From an uncultured Candidatus Competibacteraceae bacterium (GTDB taxonomy: Bacteria > Pseudomonadota > Gammaproteobacteria > Competibacterales > Competibacteraceae): DNA of 39,564 nt. The stretch covers positions 1-39,564 of the forward strand of contig CALGOO010000276.1 of assembly GCA_937960715.1 (NCBI GenBank), written 5' to 3'. The notes beneath the pieces are model-generated. The model was not told where the DNA came from. It saw only the letters and a list, made by a program, of their open reading frames with translations, and did not search any database. The position numbers and the translations under genes were made by a program. This document shows, piece by piece, positions 17,386 through 26,141 of this stretch; position 1 is the first letter of the stretch; every line of letters starts with the position of its first letter.

Positions 17386-18081
17386 ATGTCAAGAAAAATA
17401 CACACCGCCAAGTTGGCTGGTGGATTGGGTGTCCTGTCGCTGATTGGCGCGGCGAATCCAGGGGGAGCACAGGAGTTGTTCGGGCCCGATTATCGGCCGT
17501 ATGTTTCAGCCACCGTTGGCTGGCACACCCGCAATCGTTCGGCCGAAAGCGACGTGATTTGGACGGACTGGGACAATGGTCATAATTACAACCTGGCCGC
17601 GGGGCTGAAACTGTTTCAGCGATTCCGCATCGATGTCGAATGGTCCTGGCTAACCAACGACGCTGAAACCACCAGCGGTGGCCCCGGTCTCGATGGCCCG
17701 GCCACGGGCGGTACGGCTGACCTGACCGCTTATACCCTGAATGCCTATTTCGATTATCTCATCCCCAACACCCCCGTCGAACTTTATGCCGGCATCGGCT
17801 ACGGCACCTTCAGATCGAAACTCAGCGGCCTCACCAACGCCAAGATCAGTCCCTTCGGTTTTGTGTTCAGCGGTACGAGCGGTTACGCGCCCGTTTTTCA
17901 GGCCCGAGCCGGGCTGACCTACAATTTCAACGATCACTTTCAGTTCTACGCGGGCTATCGCTATTTCAACGGCGAGAAGCTCAAGTTCCATTTTAACCTT
18001 CCCAATGGCGTCGAGTTCGACGCCGCTCCCAAGGACACCACCATAAACAGTGGAGAAATCGGTTTGCGCTACCTATTCTGA
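17386..18081 (+). CDS. Outer-membrane beta-barrel protein
   Basis: This 231-residue protein has a signal peptide (MSRKIHTAKLAGGLGVLSLIGAANPGGAQ) and alternating aromatic strands typical of small barrels (YVSATVGWHTRN, FRIDVEWSWLTN, AYTLNAYFDYLIPNTPVELYAGIGYG, FQFYAGYRYFNG), ending EIGLRYLF with the C-terminal Phe used as the assembly signal. It belongs broadly to the OmpA/OmpW-like or P44/Msp2-like small barrels. The start at 17386 follows a strong GAGGGGG ribosome-binding site; the frame is open further upstream but lacks a signal there. A 148-bp gap separates it from the aldo/keto reductase, so it may be its own unit. No ligand is suggested. Confidence 0.87.
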   Translation: MSRKIHTAKLAGGLGVLSLIGAANPGGAQELFGPDYRPYVSATVGWHTRNRSAESDVIWTDWDNGHNYNLAAGLKLFQRFRIDVEWSWLTNDAETTSGGPGLDGPATGGTADLTAYTLNAYFDYLIPNTPVELYAGIGYGTFRSKLSGLTNAKISPFGFVFSGTSGYAPVFQARAGLTYNFNDHFQFYAGYRYFNGEKLKFHFNLPNGVEFDAAPKDTTINSGEIGLRYLF

Positions 18082-18229
18082 AAGGCGTTCCTCGAAAGTC
18101 CATCGCGTGGGGCGACAATAGTCTTGCCGCCCCGCGTTTCCGGTATGACGGATTGGTTGGGTTCCGTCCCCAGGCCGGAGTTAGAGAAAATATTGGGTTT
18201 GAGCCAAACCTTAGGAGGTCAAGACTCGC

Positions 18230-19378
18230 ATGATGAACTATCGTCTGCTGGGCCGGAGTGGTTTGCGCGTTTCGGAACTCTGCCTGGGTTGCGCGACCTT
18301 CGGCGTCAACTGGGGGCCAATCGGCTCGGATAAGGAGGGGAGCCGGCGGATTCTCGACGCCTTCGTCGATGCTGGCGGCAACTTCGTCGATACCTCCAAC
18401 CGCTACCAGGAAAGCCAGTCGGAAACCTGGCTGGGCGAATTCATGGAGGGACGTCGCGACTGGTTCGTGGCCGCGACCAAGTACTCGCTGTTCGACCAGA
18501 CCGGGACCAACAACCACGATCCCAACGCCCACGGCAATCATCGCAAGAACTTGATTCGCTCGGTCGAGGGCAGTCTCAAGCGCCTGCGCACCGACTATAT
18601 CGACCTGCTGTGGATCCACATCTACGATTTCTCCACCCCGATCGACGAAATCCTGCGCGCCCTGGACGATCTGATCCGGCAAGGCAAGGTGCTCTATGTC
18701 GGCGCCTCGAATTTCCCCGCCTGGTGGATTGCTCGCGCCAACACCCTGGCCGACGCGCACGGCTGGAATCCGTTCATCGCTACCCAGATCGAGTACAGCA
18801 TCGTCGAACGGTCCTGCGAACCCGAATTCCTGCCCATGGCCCTGGAGCTGGACATCGGGCTGGTGTGCTGGTCGGCGCTGGCCGGCGGCATGGCCACCGG
18901 CAAATACAATCGTGGCGCTCTCTCCGCTGGCCAGCCGCACCGGCTGACCGACGAGATCGACCCGGCGCGCAATCACTACTGGCACGCCATGACGCAGCGT
19001 AATTTGCGGATCATGGACGAGGTTACCCGGATCGCCGATGAGATCGGCCGGCCCGTCGCCCAGGTGACCCTGCGCTGGTTGATGCAGCAGAAGCCAGTCA
19101 CCATCCCGCTATTTTCGGCGCGCACCGTCGAGCAGTGCCAGGAAGATTTGGGCTGCGTCGAATTCAGCCTGACCGACGAGCAGATGCAACGGATCGACCA
19201 GGCTTCGCTACCGGCCCTGACCTCGATCATGCCCGATGTCGGCCCCTATCCTTATCCGATGCTGGAATACGGCAGTCCAGCCTTGCCCGAATTCTATTCG
19301 CGCCTGCTGCTGTTCGGCCCGATGGAAGACCGGATCGTCAATCACCGCCGGCATTACGGCTATCGCTATCACCGTTGA
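18230..19378 (+). CDS. Aldo/keto reductase
   Basis: This 382-residue NADPH-type reductase of the AKR barrel family has a complete catalytic tetrad: Asp54, Tyr59 (FVDTSNRY), Lys84 (AATKYSL) and His130 (LLWIHIYD). The cofactor-binding end is present too (IPLFSARTVEQCQEDLGCVEFSLTDEQ). A C-terminal extension of about 50 residues beyond the usual barrel (VGPYPYPMLEYGSPALPEFYSRLLLFGPMEDR) may close over the active site. AGGAGG lies about 12 bp before the ATG, and a second Met follows directly. It opens the long metabolic run and is followed after 23 bp by the GMC oxidoreductase. Family members reduce sugar carbonyls, ketoaldehydes and similar compounds; the substrate is unknown. Confidence 0.92.
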   Translation: MMNYRLLGRSGLRVSELCLGCATFGVNWGPIGSDKEGSRRILDAFVDAGGNFVDTSNRYQESQSETWLGEFMEGRRDWFVAATKYSLFDQTGTNNHDPNAHGNHRKNLIRSVEGSLKRLRTDYIDLLWIHIYDFSTPIDEILRALDDLIRQGKVLYVGASNFPAWWIARANTLADAHGWNPFIATQIEYSIVERSCEPEFLPMALELDIGLVCWSALAGGMATGKYNRGALSAGQPHRLTDEIDPARNHYWHAMTQRNLRIMDEVTRIADEIGRPVAQVTLRWLMQQKPVTIPLFSARTVEQCQEDLGCVEFSLTDEQMQRIDQASLPALTSIMPDVGPYPYPMLEYGSPALPEFYSRLLLFGPMEDRIVNHRRHYGYRYHR

Positions 19379-19401
19379 TTGGCTAGGGAGGCAAAACGAT
19401 C

Positions 19402-20937
19402 ATGAGCGAATCCTTCGATTACATCGTCATCGGCGCCGGCACCTCGGGCTGCGTCGTCGCGCATCGGCTTAGCGAGGACACGGGTTCTCGCGTTCTGCTG
19501 CTGGAGGGCGGCGGTCCCGACGACCGGCCGGAGATTCACGACCCCACCCTGTTGTATAAGCTATGGGGTTCGGAGGTGGATTACCTTTATTCCACCGAGG
19601 AAGAGCCGGGTATCAACAACCGCCGGATGACCTGCAACCGCGGCAAGGTGTTGGGCGGCAGCAGCGCGATCCACGCGATGATCCACATTCGCGGCAATCC
19701 CCGCGACTTCGACCACTGGAACTATCTGGGCAACGAGGGCTGGAGCTACGAGGATGTCCTGCCCTACTTCAACAAATCGGAAGACTATACCGGCGGGGCT
19801 TCGCGTTACCACGGCGCGGGCGGACCACTGTCGGTCATCGATCAGCCCGATCCCACGCCGGTGGCGCGGGCTTTCGTCGCGGCGGCGCTCGAACTGGGAT
19901 TCAAGGGCGGGCCGGACTGGGATTTCAACGGCGCCGAACACGAGGGCGCGGGTTTCTACCAATTCAACATCACCCGCGACGGCAAGCGGGCCAGCAGCGC
20001 GGTCGCGTTCCTCGACCCGATCAAGCATCGTCCCAACCTGACCATCGCCACCTTCGCCCAGGCCACCCGGTTGCTGGTCGAGAACGGACGGGTCAGTGGG
20101 GTGGAATATCGCCAGGATGGCCAGACCAAGCAAGCACAAGTCACTCGTGAAGTGATCGTCAGCGCCGGGGCCTACGATTCGCCCAAGCTGCTGATGCTAT
20201 CTGGCATCGGCCCAGCCGCCCACCTCCAGGCGCACGGCATTCCGGTGGTGGTCGACCTGCCCGGCGTGGGCGGGAATCTGCTGGACCACCTGCGCATGCC
20301 GATCATCTTCAAGAACACCCAGGTCCAGCCCATTCCCATGGTCTTGGCCGAGGCTGGTCTACTGGTGCATACCCGCTCCCATACCGCCGCCGCCGCACCC
20401 GACCTTCAGATCAATTTCAACGCCGCCGTGCCGGCGCTGGTGCCGCCCAGTTACCCGGGCGACCCTCGCCTCACCTATAACTTCGTCGCCATCCTGGGCC
20501 AGCCGCAGAGCCAGGGCGCGGTAACCCTGCGCTCCGCCGATCCCGACACCCCCCCGGTCATTCGCCATAACTATCTGGAATGCGAAACCGACGTCGAGGT
20601 GATGGTCTATTCCATCAAGCTGGCTCGCCGGATGATGCGCACCCGCGCCATGACGCCGTTCAATGCTGGCGAGATTGCGCCCGGCGAGCAAATCCAAAGC
20701 GACGAAGCCCTGCGCGACTTCGTGCGTAACAACGTATTCACCATCTGGCATCCGGTGGGAACCTGCAAGATGGGTCGGGATCGCCTGGCGGTCGTCGATC
20801 CCCAGTTGCGGGTTCGTGGCGTGCGGGGCCTGCGGGTGGCGGACGCCTCGATCATGCCAACCATTCCCAGCAGCAATCCCAATGCCGCTTGTTTCATGAT
20901 CGGCGAGAAGGTCGCCGACTTGGTCCGGACAACTTGA
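19402..20937 (+). CDS. GMC-family FAD oxidoreductase (choline dehydrogenase-like)
   Basis: This 511-residue flavoprotein has FAD-binding GAGTSGCVVAHRLSE at the N-terminus, GMC signature 1 (CNRGKVLGGSSAIHAMIHIRGN region), signature 2 (GAYDSPKLLMLSGIGP), and the catalytic pair His450 (WHPVGTCKMG) and Asn494 (SSNPNAACFMIGEK). The spacing of that pair equals that in choline oxidase. There is no export signal, so it acts in the cytoplasm. Such enzymes oxidise alcohols or sugars; together with the neighbouring reductase and epimerase-like protein a sugar or polyol is likely. The start has GGGAGG upstream. Confidence 0.94.
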   Translation: MSESFDYIVIGAGTSGCVVAHRLSEDTGSRVLLLEGGGPDDRPEIHDPTLLYKLWGSEVDYLYSTEEEPGINNRRMTCNRGKVLGGSSAIHAMIHIRGNPRDFDHWNYLGNEGWSYEDVLPYFNKSEDYTGGASRYHGAGGPLSVIDQPDPTPVARAFVAAALELGFKGGPDWDFNGAEHEGAGFYQFNITRDGKRASSAVAFLDPIKHRPNLTIATFAQATRLLVENGRVSGVEYRQDGQTKQAQVTREVIVSAGAYDSPKLLMLSGIGPAAHLQAHGIPVVVDLPGVGGNLLDHLRMPIIFKNTQVQPIPMVLAEAGLLVHTRSHTAAAAPDLQINFNAAVPALVPPSYPGDPRLTYNFVAILGQPQSQGAVTLRSADPDTPPVIRHNYLECETDVEVMVYSIKLARRMMRTRAMTPFNAGEIAPGEQIQSDEALRDFVRNNVFTIWHPVGTCKMGRDRLAVVDPQLRVRGVRGLRVADASIMPTIPSSNPNAACFMIGEKVADLVRTT

Positions 20938-21007
20938 AATCGGTTGCCCACCCGAATTCCGCAACACGAAACCGTATCCATGAAATTTTGATGGGGAGAC
21001 AAAACCC

Positions 21008-22837
21008 ATGGGCATTCAGCGGTATACCTATTCGGACACCCTCGCCGGCTACGTCACCCAGATCGACCGGGGCGCGCGCAGCTTCGATCTCAAAACCAGC
21101 GATGGCCGGGAATTCCGCGCCTATCTGACTCCCACCACCTACGCCCGCATCACCCAAAACCTGGAGGAATCCTATCGCGACTGCACCTCGCGCCTCGGCG
21201 ACATGTTGCGGCCCGGCCAACTGGTATACGCCTATTGCATTTTTTATCCCCAGGCGGGAGACCTGCGGGTCGAAGTCAAATCCCTGGTGTTTCCAGGCGA
21301 CGGCCCGGGTGTGTACCGCCACGAGGAACCCGACTGGTGGATCAAGCAAATCCGCTCCATCGCCAACAGCTACCTGCGCTGGCAGTTTAACTACCCTGCC
21401 CAGTCGATCGATTACCGCAACTACCGCACCATCTTGCATCTGGCCGGCGCCAAGAAGGGCGACTATTTGCAGGAGACCGACACGATTTCCCGCATGATTT
21501 ACGGCATGGCCTCGGCTTACATGCTCACGGGCGAAGAGTCGTTTTTGGAGGCGGCCGAAAAGGGGACGGAATACCTGCGCGCCCACATGCGCTTCTTCGA
21601 CTCGGATGAAGACCTCATCTATTGGTATCACGGAGTCCAGGTTTCTGGCGACCGCGAACAAAAACTGCTGACCTCGGAGTTCGGTGACGACTACGATTCA
21701 CTTCCGATGTACGAGCAGATTTACGCCTTGGCCGGCCCGACTCAAACCTATCGCATTACTGGCGACCCACGCATCCTGTACGACATCGAGAAAACCATCG
21801 AATTGTTCGACAAGTATTACAAGGACAATGAGCAGGAAGGTTATTTCTCCCATATCGACCCAATCAGCCTGGATCCTCGCGCGCCATCACTGGACAAAGG
21901 CAACAACCGCGCCAAGAAGAACTGGAATTCGGTCGGCGATCACGCTCCAGCGTATCTGATCAATCTTTGGCTGGCCACGGGCGAGGATAAATACGCCGAT
22001 TTCCTGGCCTATACCGCTGACACCATCGTCCAGCACTTCCCCGACTACGAGCATTCTCCTTTTGTCCAGGAGCGTTTCTTTGAAGACTGGAGCCACGACA
22101 CCACCTGGGGCTGGCAACAGAATCGCGCGGTGGTCGGGCACAATCTGAAGATCGCCTGGAACCTGATGCGGATTCACAGCATTCGCCCCAATGCCGACTA
22201 TGTCACCATGGCGGAAAAAATCGCCCAGTTGATGCCGGAAGTGGGTTCAGACCGGGTTCGCGGCGGCTGGTACGACGTAGTCGAGCGGGTGCTCGCTCCC
22301 GGCGAGGAAGTCCATCGCTTCGTCTGGCACGACCGCAAGGCCTGGTGGCAGCAGGAGCAGGCCATCCTGGCTTATCTGATCCTGCACGGTTGCCTGAACA
22401 AGGCGGATTATCAGCGGCACGGCCAGGAGGCGGCGGCGTTCTATAACGCCTTCTTCCTCGATCACGACGACGGCGCCGTCTACTTCAACGTGTTGGCCAA
22501 CGGCCTGCCCTATCTGCTCGGCAACGAACGGCTCAAGGGTAGCCATTCGATGAGCGCCTATCACTCCACCGAGTTGTGCTTTCTGTCGGCGGTCTACCTC
22601 AACCTGCTGACCCACAAACAGCCGATGACCTTGTATTTCAAGCCGCGGCCCGACGGCTTCCCTGGCCGGATCCTGCGGGTAGCCCCGGATATCCTGCCCA
22701 AGGGCAGCGTCCGCCTGACCGCGGTGGAAATCGACGGACGGCCCCATTCGGCCTTCGACGCCGAGGGCCTGTCCATTCAGTTGCCCGATTCACGGCAGGA
22801 CGTGCGGGTCAAGGCGACTCTCACGCCCGTCCAGTAA
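21008..22837 (+). CDS. N-acylglucosamine 2-epimerase-like (alpha/alpha)6-barrel protein
   Basis: This 609-residue cytoplasmic protein starts after GGGGAG. Residues 1-100 form a separate beta-rich module (YVTQIDRGARSFDLKTSDGREFRAYLTPTTYARI, LRPGQLVYAYCIF). Residues 105-535 are helical repeats of the AGE/cellobiose-epimerase barrel (YGMASAYMLTGEESFLEAAEKGTEYL, VGHNLKIAWNLMR), with the active-site-like block HRFVWHDRKAWWQQEQAILAYLI near 435-460. The last 70 residues are again beta-rich. AGE-family enzymes epimerise or isomerise sugars through a His-based mechanism, so a sugar isomerase is likely. The extra N- and C-terminal modules are not standard. Context (GMC oxidoreductase before; STAS and glycogen debranching enzyme after) supports carbohydrate work. 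Confidence 0.82.
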   Translation: MGIQRYTYSDTLAGYVTQIDRGARSFDLKTSDGREFRAYLTPTTYARITQNLEESYRDCTSRLGDMLRPGQLVYAYCIFYPQAGDLRVEVKSLVFPGDGPGVYRHEEPDWWIKQIRSIANSYLRWQFNYPAQSIDYRNYRTILHLAGAKKGDYLQETDTISRMIYGMASAYMLTGEESFLEAAEKGTEYLRAHMRFFDSDEDLIYWYHGVQVSGDREQKLLTSEFGDDYDSLPMYEQIYALAGPTQTYRITGDPRILYDIEKTIELFDKYYKDNEQEGYFSHIDPISLDPRAPSLDKGNNRAKKNWNSVGDHAPAYLINLWLATGEDKYADFLAYTADTIVQHFPDYEHSPFVQERFFEDWSHDTTWGWQQNRAVVGHNLKIAWNLMRIHSIRPNADYVTMAEKIAQLMPEVGSDRVRGGWYDVVERVLAPGEEVHRFVWHDRKAWWQQEQAILAYLILHGCLNKADYQRHGQEAAAFYNAFFLDHDDGAVYFNVLANGLPYLLGNERLKGSHSMSAYHSTELCFLSAVYLNLLTHKQPMTLYFKPRPDGFPGRILRVAPDILPKGSVRLTAVEIDGRPHSAFDAEGLSIQLPDSRQDVRVKATLTPVQ

Positions 22838-22868
22838 CCCTGCTCACTTCACTGAAGGATTCAGGCAT

Positions 22869-23213
22869 ATGGCGATCCAGGTTGAGGTTTCCACCCGGAA
22901 CGAGATTACGGTCGTCACCGTGGCCGGCGAGATTGACGGCGGGTCGGCGCCGGGGCTCCAGTCCCAGGTCCTGCCCCTGTTGCAGCAGAACGGCGCGTTG
23001 GTCCTGGATTTGGCGGGCGTCACCTACATGTCCAGTGCCGGGCTGCGCGTACTGCTTCTGCTCTATCGTCAGGCCGTCGCCCGCAACGGGCGGGTTGCGC
23101 TGGCGGGAGTGGCGGAGACCATTAAGGACACGATGGCGGTCACCGGTTTCCTCAAGTTCTTCACCGTGGCCGGCACCGTCGATCAGGCTCTAACCACGCT
23201 CCAGCAGGCCTGA
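22869..23213 (+). CDS. STAS-domain anti-sigma factor antagonist (1 of 3)
   Basis: This 114-residue single-domain protein of the SpoIIAA/RsbV type shows VVTVAGEIDGGSAPGL and LDLAGVTYMSSAGLRVLLLLYRQA. By comparison with SpoIIAA Ser58, Ser56 in MSSAGL is the likely phosphorylation site. In partner switching the unphosphorylated form binds the kinase/anti-sigma protein and frees its target. It starts after an AGGATT-type site, ends one base before the glycogen debranching gene, and follows the epimerase-like gene by 31 bp, so it lies squarely within a metabolic operon. Nearby candidate partners are the kinase at 25702 and the phosphatases at 10862 and 33532. Confidence 0.92.
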   Translation: MAIQVEVSTRNEITVVTVAGEIDGGSAPGLQSQVLPLLQQNGALVLDLAGVTYMSSAGLRVLLLLYRQAVARNGRVALAGVAETIKDTMAVTGFLKFFTVAGTVDQALTTLQQA

Positions 23214-23214
23214 G

Positions 23215-25329
23215 ATGGATACTCGCATCGACTTTTATCCGACTCACCAGCATCAGGGCTACAAGCTCCGACCGGGGCGCCCCGTACCGTTCGGGGCTAC
23301 CCTGGTGCCAGGAGGGGTCAATTTCGCCATCTGCTCCCGTCACGCGACCTCATGCACGCTGGTGCTGTTCGAGAAAGGCGCGGCCACGCCGCTGGTGGAG
23401 ATCCCCATCCCCGAAGTGTTCCGCATTGGCAACGCCTGGTGCATGGTGGTCTTCGACCTCGACTACGAGCGGATCGAGTATGGCTACCGCATGGAGGGAC
23501 CCTGGGATCCGAGGGCGGGGCACCGCTTCGATGCTTCCAAGATCCTGCTCGATCCCTACGCCAAGGCGATTGGTGGGCGCGATGTCTGGGGCGAACCGCC
23601 GGACTGGAACGATCCCTACCCCCACCGGGCCCGGCTGATCTTTGAGGACTTCGACTGGGAAGACGACCGTCCCCTGGAAACGCCCCTCGCGGATTTGGTG
23701 ATCTACGAATTGCATGTGCGCAGCTTCACTCGCCACCCCTCCGCGGGGGTCAAGCACTCCGGCACCTATGCGGGCCTCATGGCCAAGATTCCCTATCTCA
23801 GGGAACTGGGGGTGAATTGCGTCGAACTGATGCCCATCTTCGAGTTCGACGAATTCGAGAACAGCCGGCCCAATCCGGTCACCGGCGAAACGATGTACAA
23901 CTACTGGGGCTACAGCACGGTGGGCTTTTTCACCCCCAAGGCCGGTTACGCCGCCACCGGACCGCTTGGAATGCAGGTGGACGAGTTCAAGAACCTGGTC
24001 AAGGAACTGCACCGCAACGGCATCGAAGTCATTCTCGACGTGGTGTTCAACCACACCGCCGAGGGCAACGAGCAGGGGCCAACCCTTTCCTTTCGGGGCA
24101 TCGACAACCAGACCTACTACATGCTCACCCCTGAGGGGTACTACTTCAACTTCAGCGGTTGCGGCAACACCCTCAACTGCAATAATCCCGTCGTGCGGAT
24201 GATGGTGCTCGACTGCCTGCGCTACTGGGCGGCGGAATATCATATCGACGGCTTCCGCTTCGATCTGGCCGCGATCCTGGGCCGCGACCCCTGGGGCGCT
24301 CCGATGCCCAATCCTCCGCTGCTGGAAAGCCTGGCTTTCGACCCGATCCTGGCCAAGTGCAAGCTGATCGCCGAAGCCTGGGACGCCGGCGGCCTGTATC
24401 AGGTCGGTTCCTTCCCGGCCTACGGACGTTGGGCCGAATGGAACGGCAAGTACCGCGACGACATCCGCCGCTTCCTGAAGGGCGACGAGAGTATGGTTCC
24501 CGCCCTGGCCCAGCGCCTTCAGGGTTCGCCCGATCTCTACGGCTGGAATCGGCGCGGTCCCACCGCCTCGATCAACTTCATCACCTGCCACGACGGCTTC
24601 ACCCTTTACGATCTGTTCGCCTACAACCATAAGCACAATGAGGCCAACGGCGAACAGAACCGCGATGGCGGCGACGACAACCATAGTTGGAACTGCGGAG
24701 TCGAGGGCGAAACGGATAATCCGGACGTCAACGCCCTGCGCCAGCGCATGATCAAGAACGCCCTGGCTATCTTGTTGATGAGCCATGGGGTACCGATGAT
24801 CCTGATGGGCGACGAGGTAGGCCGCACCCAGCGCGGCAACAACAACACCTACTGCCACGACAACGACCTCAACTGGTTCGACTGGTCCCTGCTGGAGCGC
24901 AACGCCGACCTGTTCCATTTCGCCCGCCAGATGATCGCCTTCCGCAAGACCCATCCACTCTTGCGCGCCCGCGAGCACCTGGGGATCAGCACCGCCCAGG
25001 CCGACTTTATCTGGCATGGCGTTCATGCCTGGAGCGCCGACTGGTCCCCAGGTTCGCGCACACTGGCGTTCCTGTTGCGCGAGCGCCAGGCCGGCCAAGG
25101 CGGCAATACCAACCCGGTGCTGTACATGGCCCTGAACGCCTACTGGGACGCCCTGCCTTTCCAGTTGCCCGAATTGCCGATCAACTATCGCTGGCATCTG
25201 TTCGCCAACACGGCGCTATCATCGCCCCACGACATCTATGAACCCGGCCATGAGATTCCCCTGGAGCCGTATCAGGACAGCTTCCTGGTCGGCGGACGGG
25301 CCGTGGTCATCCTGGTCGGACGTCCCTGA
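23215..25329 (+). CDS. glgX: Glycogen debranching enzyme (GlgX/TreX-type isoamylase)
   Basis: This 704-residue GH13 enzyme cleaves alpha-1,6 branches of glycogen. An N-terminal carbohydrate-binding beta domain (PFGATLVPGGVNFAICSRHATSCTLVLF) precedes the catalytic barrel. Catalytic residues are Asp350 (DGFRFDLA), Glu387 (IAEAWDAGG) and Asp460 (CHDGFTLYDL). The TYCHDNDLNWFDW segment and the C-terminal beta domain are typical, and the length is normal. The ATG is one base after the STAS stop, so the two are almost certainly translated from one transcript. No glycogen synthase, branching enzyme or phosphorylase lies in the window, which makes this placement among oxidoreductases and signalling proteins unusual. 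Confidence 0.95.
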   Translation: MDTRIDFYPTHQHQGYKLRPGRPVPFGATLVPGGVNFAICSRHATSCTLVLFEKGAATPLVEIPIPEVFRIGNAWCMVVFDLDYERIEYGYRMEGPWDPRAGHRFDASKILLDPYAKAIGGRDVWGEPPDWNDPYPHRARLIFEDFDWEDDRPLETPLADLVIYELHVRSFTRHPSAGVKHSGTYAGLMAKIPYLRELGVNCVELMPIFEFDEFENSRPNPVTGETMYNYWGYSTVGFFTPKAGYAATGPLGMQVDEFKNLVKELHRNGIEVILDVVFNHTAEGNEQGPTLSFRGIDNQTYYMLTPEGYYFNFSGCGNTLNCNNPVVRMMVLDCLRYWAAEYHIDGFRFDLAAILGRDPWGAPMPNPPLLESLAFDPILAKCKLIAEAWDAGGLYQVGSFPAYGRWAEWNGKYRDDIRRFLKGDESMVPALAQRLQGSPDLYGWNRRGPTASINFITCHDGFTLYDLFAYNHKHNEANGEQNRDGGDDNHSWNCGVEGETDNPDVNALRQRMIKNALAILLMSHGVPMILMGDEVGRTQRGNNNTYCHDNDLNWFDWSLLERNADLFHFARQMIAFRKTHPLLRAREHLGISTAQADFIWHGVHAWSADWSPGSRTLAFLLRERQAGQGGNTNPVLYMALNAYWDALPFQLPELPINYRWHLFANTALSSPHDIYEPGHEIPLEPYQDSFLVGGRAVVILVGRP

Positions 25330-25365
25330 ATTCAGCCACATCAACACGTTACGGAGGATCCATAC

Positions 25366-25683
25366 ATGGCATTCAGCGCGAATCTTGAAATGACGGGTTC
25401 CGAGGCCCGGATCACCCTCGAGGGGGAGCTCGATGCCGCGGTCGCCGATCAGTTTCGCCAAACCGTCGAACGCGCCGCGCAGGAAAAACCCCAGAAGCTC
25501 GTCTTGTTCATGGACAAGCTGCAATTCATGGCCAGCGCCGGCTTGCGCGTGCTGGTGTTCGCCAAGCAACGCATGGGACGGGACGTGGCCATTTACGTCA
25601 TCGGCGCCACTGGGCCCGTTCTCAATACGATGCAGATGAGCGGCTTCCACCAGGCCGTCTATCTGCAGGAGAGTTATCCCTGA
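25366..25683 (+). CDS. STAS-domain anti-sigma factor antagonist (2 of 3)
   Basis: This 105-residue STAS protein shows ITLEGELDAAVADQF and LVLFMDKLQFMASAGLRVLVFAKQRMG. Ser57 in MASAGL is the predicted phosphorylation site. A GGAGG site precedes the ATG. It is directly followed after 18 bp by the HATPase kinase gene, the classical antagonist-kinase pairing of spoIIAA-spoIIAB and rsbV-rsbW, so these two are probably cognate. The usual third gene, a sigma factor, is missing. Confidence 0.93.
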   Translation: MAFSANLEMTGSEARITLEGELDAAVADQFRQTVERAAQEKPQKLVLFMDKLQFMASAGLRVLVFAKQRMGRDVAIYVIGATGPVLNTMQMSGFHQAVYLQESYP

Positions 25684-25701
25684 CCCAGCGAGCGCCCCGC
25701 C

Positions 25702-26121
25702 ATGATCCAACACAGCCTTCCGGCCAGCCTGGCGGCGCTTTCGGACATCCGCCGACTGGTCATGCAAGCCTGTCAAACCGCGGGATTGAGCGAGGATGCC
25801 GCCTATCGCCTGGCCTTGGCTGTGGATGAGATCGCCACCAACATCATCACCCACGGCTATGAGGAACAGGGCTTGACCGGCGACATCGTGGTTTCCCTGG
25901 ACCAGACCGACAAGGATTTGACCGTCCTCCTGGAGGATACCGGCGTTGCTTTCGATCCGCGTGCCCAAAGCCTGCCCACCGCCGAAGACCTCGACAAGCC
26001 ACTGGATGACCGCGAAATCGGGGGGCTGGGGATTTTCCTGGCGCTCGCGGGGGTGGACCGTTTCGACTATCAGCGATCCGACAACGTCAACCGCAACCTC
26101 TTTGCAATGAACCTGGCCTAG
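25702..26121 (+). CDS. RsbW/SpoIIAB-like serine kinase, anti-sigma-type (HATPase_c)
   Basis: This 139-residue GHKL ATPase has an N box LAVDEIATNIITHGYEE (Glu43, Asn47, His51), G1 box EDTGVAFDPR and G2 box EIGGLGIFLA, and ends RNLFAMNLA. It should phosphorylate a STAS protein on Ser and, in the free state, bind and block a target. In known systems that target is a sigma factor, but related proteins bind other regulators or enzymes. It is the only kinase of this type in the window while there are three STAS proteins. It lies between the debranching enzyme/STAS pair and the first DJ-1/PfpI gene in the same operon. Confidence 0.92.
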   Translation: MIQHSLPASLAALSDIRRLVMQACQTAGLSEDAAYRLALAVDEIATNIITHGYEEQGLTGDIVVSLDQTDKDLTVLLEDTGVAFDPRAQSLPTAEDLDKPLDDREIGGLGIFLALAGVDRFDYQRSDNVNRNLFAMNLA

Positions 26122-26141
26122 AGCCACCTGGAGCAACCGAC

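Noticed and set aside
23350..25197. 615-codon minus-strand frame opposite the glycogen debranching gene
   Set aside because: Exact antisense of a secure GH13 gene; the product has no family features and its openness comes from biased codon use.
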